A stretch of DNA of 64,000 nucleotides, from NCBI GenBank assembly GCA_037176725.1, contig JAZBRS010000044.1:3162001-3226000 (forward strand), written 5' to 3'. The position numbers and the translations under genes were made by a program. Of the stretch, positions 36,513 through 46,546 are shown piece after piece (position 1 is the stretch's first letter; every line of letters begins with the position of its first letter). The DNA is from Posidonia oceanica (taxonomy: Eukaryota > Streptophyta > Magnoliopsida > Alismatales > Posidoniaceae). The notes below the pieces were generated by a model that worked only from the letters and a program-made list of their open reading frames with translations, was not told the origin of the DNA and ran no database searches.

Positions 36513-37776
36513 ATGGCCTGCGCCATGGGTTACCCCACTCTCGAGACTCCAGTACACTACTTTGAGACCCTGCGGGGTTGGATTGGCAAGCTCACCCAGG
36601 ATGACTATGAAAAGATGCGCCTCTGGGGCATACCAACTAAACTACTGAAGGCGGCTGATGTCGAAGTAAGCCGACACCTCCTGTGCGTTGCCGCAAGATT
36701 CTGGAAGCTGGCACACCATGTCTTCCGCTTCGGAAGGACAAAACTAAGACCTACACTAGAGGAGGTGCGCCAAATCTGTGGCTTTTCCCTGCTAATGGGA
36801 CTGCCCATCTTCATGAGGCGTGACAGGTACATAGCTGTCCTGTGCAAACTATCTGGGCTCTCTACTGATCGGTGCTAGCAAAGATTGATCTGCACCAGCG
36901 GTCTTACACCCATGCTGCGCCTAACCTACTTTGATGATCTGCACCAGCGGCCTTACGCCCATGTTGCGCTTGACCTACTTTGATGAGATTGTAGACAAGC
37001 GTGCTGAGCTCGGAGATGATCTTTGACTTCGGGGATTTGTCACCCGATTTCTGGGCGAGCTAATATTCACGCATGGCCGGATAACAGTTGCGATAGAAAT
37101 TGCTGAAATCGCACTAGCTGTGGTGACTAGGCAGATAGACCTGGCACCAGTTGTCTTGGCTGAAACCTATCACTGGCTGGACCGCATCTCTCACCGCTGC
37201 CGCCACTTCCACGGCTGCAGAGTGCTAGTACAGATCTGGCTGGCTGCACATTTAGAACTGGACATACTGCGCCCCCGGGGCAATGCTATCGAGACTTACT
37301 GTAATAGCGGCCATGCCAGGACAATCAAAAGCGTCCCAAAAGAATACAAGAAGCTATCAAAGCTGACGGACGACACCATAGTATGGCGCATTATTCCATC
37401 CACGGCCGAGCCTTTCACTATCTTCTTTGATACCCACGATGCGCAACATGTTGTGCTGCCAAGATTCACCGAAGGTGTGGAATATCATCTCGTCCGGGTC
37501 ATGCGGCAGTTCAGCCTTCAGTAGGGTGCCTTCATAGACAGCACCGCCCCCAGGCTCCTCCAGACATATCCTTTTGGTTCAATATCTGCTACAACTGAGC
37601 TAGCTGATCTGATGCAGCACGGAGTGCGATCTACTGACATAGCATCTGCGCAAGGCTCGGGATGCACCCCTGAGTATCTGACAGAGGTGTAGGCGCTCTG
37701 GCCCATCAGTGAGATACCTCCTAGCACTCTCCTGTTCGCCAACTCCAGAAAGTCAAAGAAAGCCCAGATCAACTAG
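36513..37776 (+). pseudogene. Extra ORF of element C, DUF7745/plant-mobile-domain-like
   Basis: Sense-strand ORF after pol, about 400 codons in two parts. Part one (36513-36878): YFETLRGWIGKLTQDDYEKM, then LLCVAARFWKLAHHVFRFG and LRPTLEEVRQICGF. Part two (from about 36985; open 37120-37524, then to 37776): LGELIFTHGRITVAIEIAE, VVLAETYHWLDRISHR, then HFHGCRVLVQIWLAAHLELD. The LAET..LD and GC..L.QIW blocks and the TLEEV block resemble plant transposon-associated DUF7745 / plant mobile-domain-like proteins; this is recognition from memory. Breaks: stop at 36876-36878, a 49 bp tandem duplication that shifts the frame, and stops near 37024, at 37522-37524 and at 37690. No function is established for this domain. 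Confidence 0.68.
36887..36984 (+). repeat. 49 bp tandem duplication inside the extra ORF
   Basis: GATCTGCACCAGCGG... starts at 36887 and again at 36936. 49 is not a multiple of three, and the two parts of the ORF are offset by exactly one base, so this duplication accounts for the frame change. Confidence 0.85.
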
Positions 37777-38272
37777 GGCATCTGCATAGCTGTTTGCTTG
37801 CTTGTTTTATGCTGTATCTTTTGGCCTGCCACAGGCGTGTAATCAAGTTCTATTAATACAAAGGCGTTCTAAGCCACCTGTTTGTGTTTCAAATCCGTTC
37901 CAAATGCATGCATGATCACATCAATCATATTGTAGGGCCCCTGGCCAGACTTGCTGCCAAACACCGCAGGAAAGTCCTCCTCAATCAATCCGAGTGCTGA
38001 CCCGCGCCATCCAAACAAGCAAAGCCGTCGAGCACCATCATTCGAATCTTCTTCCAGGGGCTGGTACCCTAAACTACTCGTTTGGCAAATGCGTCAGTTT
38101 TGTCTTCACCTTTTGTTTTCGATGCCAAGGACGCGCTGACCAACCCCTGGCATCATCTTGATACCAGGGGCATCTTTTTGATCGCCCCTTGGTATCATTC
38201 CCCCTCTCTTTCCCCCATGATATTCTTGGATATCACAGGATGATCTGCTCTCGCAAAACCTATTCTCTTGCC
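37777..38272 (+). other. Element C 3' region before tandem repeats
   Basis: Non-coding. The block 38055-38200 is shared with element D at about 45716-45863 (GGCTGGTACCC, then ATGCCAAGG, then the GATACCAGGGGC hairpin). This shows the two elements have related 3' regions. Confidence 0.7.
38160..38198. repeat. Hairpin GATACCAGGGGC...GCCCCTTGGTATC in element C
   Basis: Arms of 12-13 bases, with one extra base on one side, around an AT-rich loop. Same structure as 18936-18977 and about 45824-45863. Confidence 0.8.
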
Positions 38273-38584
38273 GACCGATAAGTCCGATATCTTATCACTC
38301 ATTCATTTGCCGGCCGATAAGTCCGATATCTTATCACTCATTCATTTACCGGCCGATAAGTCGGATATCTTATCACTCATTCATTTGCCGGCCGCTAAGT
38401 CTGATATCTTATCACCCATTCTTTTGCCGGCCGATAAGTCCGATATCTTATCACCCATTCATTTGCCGGCCGATAAGTCCGATATCTTATCACTCATTCT
38501 TTTGCCAGCCGATAAGTCCGATATCTTATTATCCTTTCCTTTGCCGGTCGATAAGTCCGATATCTTATCAATCAATCAATCAAT
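38273..38584 (+). repeat. 39 bp tandem repeats, 8 units, element C 3' region
   Basis: Unit starts at about 38277, 38316, 38355, and so on (period 39). Each contains GATAAGTCCGATATCTTATC, an inverted repeat GATAAG/CTTATC. The period is a multiple of three, so a 13-residue repeat peptide reads through one frame (KSDILSLIHLPAD). I see no reason to treat it as a protein. The array ends in (AATC)n at 38566-38595. Confidence 0.92.
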
Positions 38585-38599
38585 CAATCAATCAGTCAG

Positions 38600-39290
38600 T
38601 CACCCCTTTCCGGTTGATAGGACCGTAAACTATCGCTTCCGATTGATAGGACCGTAAACTATCGTTCTCCGGCTGATGATCCGAAACTCATCACTCTTTC
38701 GGCTGATATCCAGTAACTATCATTCACAACTGCACCTTCCGGTTGATAGGACCGTAAACTATCGCTTCCGGTTGATAGGACCGTAAACTATCGCTTCCGG
38801 TTGATAGGACCGTGAACTATCGCTTTCAGTTGATAGGACTGTAAACTATCGTTCTCTGACTGATGATCCGAAACTCATCTATCTTTGGCTGATATCCAAA
38901 ACTATCACCTGCAATTGTGTTATACAGCTGATATCCAGTAACTATAACTCGCAAACGCCCTTTCCGGTTGATAGGACCGTAAACTATCGCTTCCGGTTGA
39001 TAGGACCGTAAACTATCGCTCTCTAGCTGATATCCAAAACTATCGTGGGCATTTGCGTTTTCCGGCTAATATCTAGTAACTATCACTCATGATTGCGCTT
39101 CCGGTTGATAGGACTGTAAACTATCGCTTCCGGTTGATAGGACCGTAAACTATCGCTCTCTGGCTGATATCCGAAACTATCCTGCGCAATCATGTTTTCC
39201 GGCTGATATCCAGTAACTATCGCTTCCGGTTGATAGGACCGTAAACTATCACTCCCCGGCTGATAAATCCGATATCTTATCACTTCCATC
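38600..39290 (+). repeat. Hairpin-forming tandem repeats, second family, element C 3' region
   Basis: Mixed units of 22-35 bp: TTGATAGGACCGTAAACTATC (commonest, more than ten copies), CTGATGATCCGAAACTCATC, CTGATATCCAGTAACTATC and CTGATATCCAAAACTATC. Each unit is an inverted repeat with a CC-containing loop. Tandem repeats in this position are known for Ogre and other Tat elements. Confidence 0.9.
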
Positions 39291-39785
39291 GCGCGACTTT
39301 GTTCCAGGAAGACAAAGTCCCGCATCTCCCCGCAGTAGGAGAGGATGCCCCTCTCCCTTCGCGTTTCTTTTGTTGCGGTCGCCCCCTCTGCGTGGCTCCA
39401 ACCGCCTTGCTTGCTTGCTCCCCCGAGCGGGGACAGGCTGTCCCTTTCTTTCTCGCTTTGTTGCGCAAGTTTGGACTAGCTGCCAAATTTTTGCGCTGCA
39501 TCGCAGTTTCTCTTTTAGCATTCCTTTTGCATCAATTCTGCACTTCTTTATAACATTGCATGCTAGACTAACTGCATTACATCATCTGCATTGCATCAGC
39601 ATTAGCATGCATTGCATACATTGCATTCCATCTGCATCTGCATTTTGCATTTCGACGACGAGCTATGACGTTCGGTGCATCCGTCGAATAAGTGACTCAT
39701 GCCAATAGTAATTTTGTGCTCCCGTCGGTCAGATGGGGTGTCATGTCAACCCTGAGCAGCGGCCTCGCTTCGCTTGACCTCGCTC
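39291..39785 (+). other. Element C 3' untranslated end
   Basis: Non-coding. The last 150 bp (39650-39798) match 62560-62711 of element D closely (GGTGCATCCGTCGAATAAGTG block, TGTCAACCCTGAGCAGCGGC block), so C and D are related at their 3' ends. The stretch 39500-39640 is rich in GCATTGCAT motifs. Confidence 0.75.
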
Positions 39786-39798
39786 AGGGAGGGGCATC
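39786..39798 (+). other. Element C polypurine tract
   Basis: AGGGAGGGGCATC directly before the 3' LTR (TGTAGATACC). Element D has the same sequence at 62699-62711; element E has AAGGAGGGGCATC at 60584-60596. Confidence 0.85.
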
Positions 39799-42700
39799 TG
39801 TAGATACCCTATTTTGACAGGCTGGATTAGTGGAATCCTTCAGGTGGCTTTTGAACCTTAACCTAAATCCAAAACCACATCCTTCTCTCCAAGTCAAACC
39901 CAAAACAAAACCTAGAATCACACCCTTTTTCTAACCCAAAAATCATCCAAAAATCCCAGGAAAATCCATCCTTCCTAACCTAGAAAACCCTCCAAAAAAC
40001 CCATAGAATCTCCCACCAAAACCACTCCCAAAAACCCTAGAAAACCTAGGTAAACCCCCCCTTTTTCTAGACCCAAAAACCCTTCCAAAAACCTTCCAAA
40101 ATCCCACTTCAAACCCTAGGTCAAATACTAGAAATCCTAGGTCACACACTCACCCAATCCCACTCAAATTCCAAGCCTTTATCCTCCTCATCTCTCCAAA
40201 TTATCCTTTTCTCTCTCCAAATTATTCTTTTCTCTCTCCTCTCTATTCCCCCTCTTATTCTCCTTTTTTTCTTTCCTTCTTTCTCCTATTCTTCCTTTCC
40301 AGTGGGTCCACCTTATGCATCTTTCCTTCCTGTATTTTATCTGTATTTTTATTTCATTTTTAGTTTATCTCTTGATTTTTTAATATTTAATTTCTTTCCT
40401 CCCCTCTCTTTCTTTCTTTCTTTCTCCCTTTCTTTCTTTTCTTTTCCTCACCTCTTCCTTTTCCCTTCATCCACATTGAGTCTTTAAAACCCTAATTAAA
40501 AATGGAAAACAAAAGAGAAACAAATCAAAGCCATAAGAAATAATTAAAAAACTTGGACAAACAATTAAAAGAAAAATCCAACTAAAAAGCAATTAAAAAC
40601 TAAGAATGCAATCTAAAAAATATAAAACAAACAAGAGGAAAATGCTATTAAAAACAAACAAAACAAAAATATAATCAAAACAAACAAAAAGCAAGAACCC
40701 TTTTAAAAAAAATGACAACAATCAAAAGCAAATCCTAGGAAAGAAGAAACAATTAAAAAACCCTAGGATAAGTAATTAAAAAAACAATTAACAAATCCAA
40801 AGAAACAATTAAAACTTAAAACAATTTAAAAGACTTAATTAAAAAAAAAAAGAGGAAAAACTTAACAAGAAAAACTTAACTTAAAAATAATTAAAAAACT
40901 TAACAAACATTTAAAACAAACCTTAAAAAACAATTTAAAGAAAACTTAAGAAAAATCATAAAAACTTAATCAAAACCAAAACCCCTCTTAACCCTAATTT
41001 AAAAAATAAAAAAACAATCCTTTAAAACCTAATTAAAAATCTTAACCTAAAAACAATTACTCTAAAATATTTCCAAATCCTTTTTTATTTTATTTTCAAT
41101 CTTTCTTCTAATTCCTTTTCTTTTCTTCTCTTCTTCACCATTTTCTTTCCTTCTTTTTTCTTTCTTTTCCCCTTTTTTTCCATCGGCCCGGCCCACTGCA
41201 TCCTTCCCCCCTACTTTCTTTCTTTTCTCTTTTTTATTTCTTTCTCCCGCAAACTCCAGCCCAGCCCACCTGCCTGAATCCTCCTCCTCCTCCTCCCCTT
41301 CTTTCTTTTCCTCCTTCTTCTTCTTCCTTCTGTTTCTGTTTTTCTCCCGCGAACTCCACCAGAACAGCCTTCCCCCTCCGTTTTTAAATTCAATTTTCCC
41401 CCTCCATCAGATCAGCCAACAGAACCCTCTACTCTCACACCCTCTCTTAGCTTTCCCATCCTCCTCTTCGGCAGCATTAATCGTGCGTCGCCTCGCCGGT
41501 CACCCCTCAGCAGCAGTCTCCCCGCTCTGTGGAATTTGAATCCACCAGCAGCTCCAATGCCTCCGAATAAAAGCATCCACCTCCTCTTCCTTCTCCATCT
41601 TTTGCCAACTGACAGAGAGCCACAGAGAGAGCGTGAGCAACCAGAATTCCCCTCCTCCTCCCTTCTGAAAAACTCAGCATTCCTTCTCCCTTCAGCATCC
41701 CTCCTCAGACTCTCAAATCTCTCCCAATTCCTCCCCAAACCTCACCCGAAATCCCAGCACCAACCTCCCCTCATTCCACGCCCAGCCTCGACACAAACTC
41801 CACCCCAAACACCTCCACTCACCAGCACCAGAACCCATCTCCATCCACCCAAAATTCCCCGCACCACAAACCCCAGAACCAACCCAAACTCTTCCACCCG
41901 ACTCGCCTAAACTCCACCTTCCCAGACCACCTGATATCCCATCCAAACACCCACCACAGTTCCTATCCTCCACAACAAACACCTGCACCAGTTTCTGTCC
42001 AAAATCCACCCAACTCAGCAACTTCCACCACAGCCCTCCTCAGCCCAATTCATACCTCCAGTCACCTTCATCAGATCTCCAGCAGCCTACCGGAGGCTTC
42101 CACCCAGCTCGGGGAGCCACAGACCACTCCCCCCACCTTCGACAGAACCAGTGGCACCCAAGAAAGCCATCTTCTTCCTCCGGCGCGCAAGCTTGCACCT
42201 GTGCATCCTCGAAGCTCCGGAGTATCGCCAGGAGCTGAACCAGACCCTCGCGTGCCGCCGGGAGCACCTGCAGCAGCTGAACCATCGCCGCCATCATCTG
42301 CTCAAGCCACCGACGTCGGGGGAGCGCACTAGCCACCGAAACAGGTACTTCTCTTCCCCCGTAGTCTAGTTTTCTTCCTCTCCTGCTTCCCGACCCCTTA
42401 GAACTAGGTTTAGCCCCCTGTCGCACGAAGTCGCCGCCGCCGCTGACCCTTCTTCTCCGGCGAGCTCGCTGCGCGCGATCCCGTCTCCGACCCGCTCGTC
42501 CCTCGCCGATCATGCTCCGAGCTCCGTGGAGGTCTCACGAACTCCGTCCTGTCCTCCGTTTCCGCCAGGAGCGCCCGCAGCCTCCGGTCTGGCTCCGACA
42601 CCTTCTGCAAAGCTCCGCCACCTCCTCCGGTCCGTTCCAGCGTCTGTCATGGCTCGCCGACCATCCTCCGGCCTCCAGGGACGTCCGGCACAGCTTCCCA

Positions 42701-45609
42701 GCCCTCCAGCGCTGCCGTAGCGGGTCTTCTTCTCCGGCACAGGCGTCTGCTCTCCTTAGCTACAGTAGTTAGATTAAAATAATGCCGTACGTTTGCCTTT
42801 GGTTTTATTTTTCTGTTAACTTACAAATTTTACCATGATATTGCATTTCTGCCTTGTAGATATTTTTATTTACTTTCCAGTCCAACCACAGTTTAAGTTT
42901 CATTTAAATCTAAATAAAAACCATATAAAATTGCATAAAAAATATGTAATTTCCTTTATTTGCATGTTAGTCCAACTGTAGTTAAAAAACTTCTGATTTC
43001 TTTTAGTTTTAGTCCTGCTAGTTATTTTTATTACATGTTAGTCCTCTGCAGTTCAATGTTTTTTAGTTTTCTTTAGTTTTAGCCCAGTCATTTATTTTAT
43101 TTGCATGTTGATCCTGCTGTAGTTCAAATTACTTTTCTGTTTCTTAGTTTCCAGTCCAGCTGTTATTTTATTTTGCATCTAAGTCCTCCAGTTGATAAAT
43201 GTCATTTAAATGCCTGTTTTTACTTTATTACATTGCTTTTAAGTCATTCTGTTTATTTTATTCACAAATCAGTCCTCTGTTTAGTTGTTAAATTCATTTA
43301 ATTTCGTATTTTACCATATTGCATTGCACTTTTATCCTGTTTTATTTTATTATTGCATTTTAGTCCTCAGCATGTTAGAAAAAATCATTTAATTGCATAC
43401 TTTACCATATTAAATTGCATTTCAGCCCTTGCATGTTTTTAAATTGCATTTTGGTCCTCTGCATGTTTAAAAAAATCATGTAATCGCATACTTTACCATA
43501 TTAAATTGCATTTTAGCCCCTGCATGTTTTTAAATTGCATTTTAGTCCTCTGCATAATTCACAGCATTCATTATGTGCATTTTTTCCATATTAAATTGCA
43601 TTTTAGCCCCTGCACGATTTTAAATTGCATTTTGGTCCTCTACATGTTAGAAAAAATCATTTAATTGCATACTTTACCATATTAAATTGCATTTTAGCCC
43701 CTGCATGTTTTCAAATTGCATTTTAGTCCACTGTTTGCATGCACAGCATTCATTTATTTGCATTTTTCCATATTGCATTGCATTTTAGACCCTGCATTCC
43801 TTTGCATTTGCATTTAGGTCCTTAATTCATTCAGATTTCATTTAATCCCTTTTAAAACCTTATTGCATTATCAAAAAACCCAGAAACTTGTTTTATTTGC
43901 ATCCAGACCCTCAGGTTTTCAAAAGTATTGCATTTCGGTCCCTAGGTTTTCAAAAAAATTGCATTTAGGTCCCTGGTTTTGCATTTGTTTGCATCCAGGT
44001 CCCTAACTTTTCAAAATCATTGCATTTAGGCCCCTAACTTTTCAAAATCATTGCATATAGGCCCCTAACTTTTCAAAAACATCACATTTAGGTCCTTTTT
44101 TGCATTTTTGCATGCATTGCACCCATACATCACTGCACTTGGCATCTTTGCACACTTTTAAGCACTCTTAGCTCCCATGTATGTGGGAGGACCTGTTCTG
44201 CACACCCCTAGGACCTCTTTTACACTTAGATCCCTTCTTCTCCCCTAGCCCTTGGGCCTTCTGCCTTGAAGCCTGGATATCTTTCGATCGAACCACCGGA
44301 TCTTCACAACCAAGCTACCTGGACCACCCTGGTGGAGCAGACTTCAATGCTGGCCAAGTTTGCCTCTGATCAGGCCTCAGATCTCCAAGGTAAGTCCTTC
44401 TGAACTTCTGCACAGCACTCTTTTGCATATCATTTGCATTGCATGCATTGTTTTTTGCACCGTGCTTTCCGAGCATGTAGATTAGGATTTCCTCTTCTTG
44501 CCTATCAACTCTACTCCCTCTTTTTGCGTACTCTTAGTGTTTTTGGGTTGAGTTTCCCCTGAATTCACTACTAACTGTGATCTTCTTCCTCCTTTTTCAC
44601 GATCCGATTGCACCGCGAGCTTTTGGCAGCGTGCGAGACACATCGTGGGACGGTTTAGTGGGAAACAGTCATAGGATAGTGGTGATCCCTCTGCTTGCTT
44701 CTTTTCCCCCTTGTAGGTCTTCACACCTGCATTGTGTGGTCCTTAAGCGGTGTTTGTTTTCACACTTACACCGCTTGCCTCTCCTTACTTGTTTTGCTCT
44801 TCCCCTTTGCATGTTTTTACATCTGCATTGCATGGCTTTTATGATGTTTTGTTTCGCTTGTTTCTTACACCGTTTTGCGTGCCTGTTTCATTTCTCGCAC
44901 CGTTTTGCGTGTTTTACATTGTTTTCTTTTGCATGTCGCTTGCATTGCCTGGTTTTATCGATGTTTTGTTTTATCGCCTGCATTTGCATTTAGGGCAGTG
45001 ATGCTTACTGCCTGGAGTTCTCACGAACCAGGGTTCGCCCGGTTCGGAACACAGACAGCGTTGCTGAGCGCTTAGATAGCACGTTTAATTCCTTGCACGC
45101 ATTCCATCACTTAGAGCACACCTATGAGCATCTAATTAGGCATTCATGGCACTTAGGCATTCAAAGTATGCATTTCCCTGCGTATGCGAGCGTAAGCCTA
45201 GAAATACCGATTCTTGGGCGTGTCGGGGGTGCCTAACACCTTCCCCGCACGTAGCAGGAGTCCTTGCCCTTTCTCTTGGCCCGTAATGACTATATTGCCC
45301 TTATCCTAGGCATGAGTCACATCATTTGCATCTCATTTCTTTTGCATTGCATTGCATTGCATCTTTTGCTTGGTTTTGCGTGATTATTCACGTATTTCCC
45401 CGATTTTCCTTGTCTTCCGAATTAATAGACACGGTGGCGACTCTGATTTGTCTTATTTTCTTCTTTTCTTTCCTTTTTCCCTTTTTTTTAAGTGTTTTCA
45501 AGTTAAGTCTTCCTTCTCGGACACAGCCGCTAATAGTGAACCTGATTTCGATCGGTGCACGCGAGCTTTGGCAGTGTGCATGGATGATCTGAACACCAAG
45601 ATCACTACA
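39799..45609 (+). repeat. Element C 3' LTR (5811 bp)
   Basis: Starts TGTAGATACCCT, ends AAGATCACTACA. Collinear with the 5' LTR. Divergence is uneven: high at both ends and very low between about 42390 and 44830. It contains the palindrome at 44172-44189, intron-like segment 44390-44716 and hairpin 44994-45012. GTAGG follows as the right target-site copy. Confidence 0.93.
44390..44716 (+). other. Intron-like segment in element C 3' LTR
   Basis: CCAAG|GTAAGT to CCCCCTTGTAG|GTC, 327 bp, the same length as in the 5' LTR. Confidence 0.5.
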
Positions 45610-46136
45610 GTAGGTCCGTCAATTTATCACACTGCATTTCCCTTTGCATTATCCCATTGCATTCCCCACCGACATTGCACATCACGCGGTGAGCCCTTAC
45701 ATCCATCTCATTGCACCGGGCTGGTACCCCTAACTACTCGGCTGGCAAACTCATTAGTTTTGTCTCCACTTTCCATTCTGATGCCAAGGGTGCTTCGGCT
45801 GTCCCCTAGTATCTTTCATCGATACCAGGGGCATCTTTATTTGGCTGTCCTTTGGTATCACATCTCCATCAGCATCCGGGCTGACATCCCCAACTGTTAC
45901 GGGAGCGTCTACGGATCTCTGCCACACCTTCAGGTATGGTATTCCCATTGCATTCATGGTTACAAGTCATCCCACTTGTCACCACCCCTCTTGACTGACA
46001 GACTCGCTGGTCTGTCACCATCCACCCGGGTTGATAGCCCCAACTATTTGGTGATGAGTCTGATAACTCCTCGCAGGCTGATAGCCCGGTGATGAGTCCA
46101 TCAACTCCTCATAGGGCTAATAACTCCTAACTATCC

Positions 46137-46169
46137 GACGAAAGGTCTGTTGACTTGTCACCTTTCGTC
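46137..46169. repeat. Perfect 10 bp stem inverted repeat in element D
   Basis: GACGAAAGGT and ACCTTTCGTC separated by 13 bases. It is the most stable member of the hairpin family in these 3' regions. Confidence 0.85.
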
Positions 46170-46541
46170 ATAGTATAATAGCATTCTGTTGCATGTCATA
46201 GCATATCATTGCATGTCATCATGTAGCTTTCTTGTATCCCCCGTAGAGTCAGTCCTAGTGTTACATTTCATCATCACACGGACATCGCGTACCTAGGATT
46301 CAAACCCCTGGTTCGCGTGTCACTTAAGGTACTATCCTCAGCACCCGTAGCTCAGCTCAGCACAGCTTGCCTGCTTTGGATGATACTCACGGTGGTGCGT
46401 GGCCAGGATCATTTCCTTGGTTTTGTGTGCCCGACGTCACGCTGTACATACACTGCATAACATTGCATCACATTGCATCCTTATTGCGCTACTACTCCTC
46501 TGTAGTCATTACACCAACTTCCGCCTTCCGTTTTCCCAGAC

Positions 46542-46546
46542 ATGGC
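46542..46546. repeat. Target-site duplication ATGGC, left copy (element E)
   Basis: Directly before TGTAGATATCCC. The identical right copy is at 62148-62152. Confidence 0.92.

Larger units (their letters stand above)
19019..45609 (+). mobile_element. Element C: complete Ogre-like Ty3/Gypsy Tat retrotransposon, 26.6 kb
   Basis: Two LTRs (19019-24905 and 39799-45609), primer site (24907-24924), gag, protease, RT, RNase H, second RNase H, integrase, a DUF7745-like ORF, two families of hairpin-forming tandem repeats and a polypurine tract (39786-39798). The flanks are ATAGG on the left and GTAGG on the right, a 5 bp duplication with one mismatch. Insertion is into element D's 3' repeat region. 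Size and order fit Ogre elements, which are among the largest plant retrotransposons. All open frames are interrupted, so it cannot move by itself now. Confidence 0.94.
45610..46546 (+). other. Element D 3' untranslated region (middle piece)
   Basis: Non-coding sequence between elements C and E. 45610-45614 (GTAGG) is the right target copy of C. Tandem hairpin units at 45980-46170 include ATGAG/CTCAT at 46092-46112 and a perfect 10 bp stem GACGAAAGGT/ACCTTTCGTC at 46137-46169. The GATACCAGGGGC hairpin lies at about 45824-45863. The stretch from about 46285 to 46546 is one unit of a ~260 bp repeat whose next copy begins after element E (62153). ATGGC at 46542-46546 is the left target copy of E. 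Confidence 0.78.

Noticed and set aside
38268..38657. Repeat protein of 13-residue units
   Set aside because: Product of a 39 bp repeat in a 3' untranslated region; the units are better explained as hairpin repeats.
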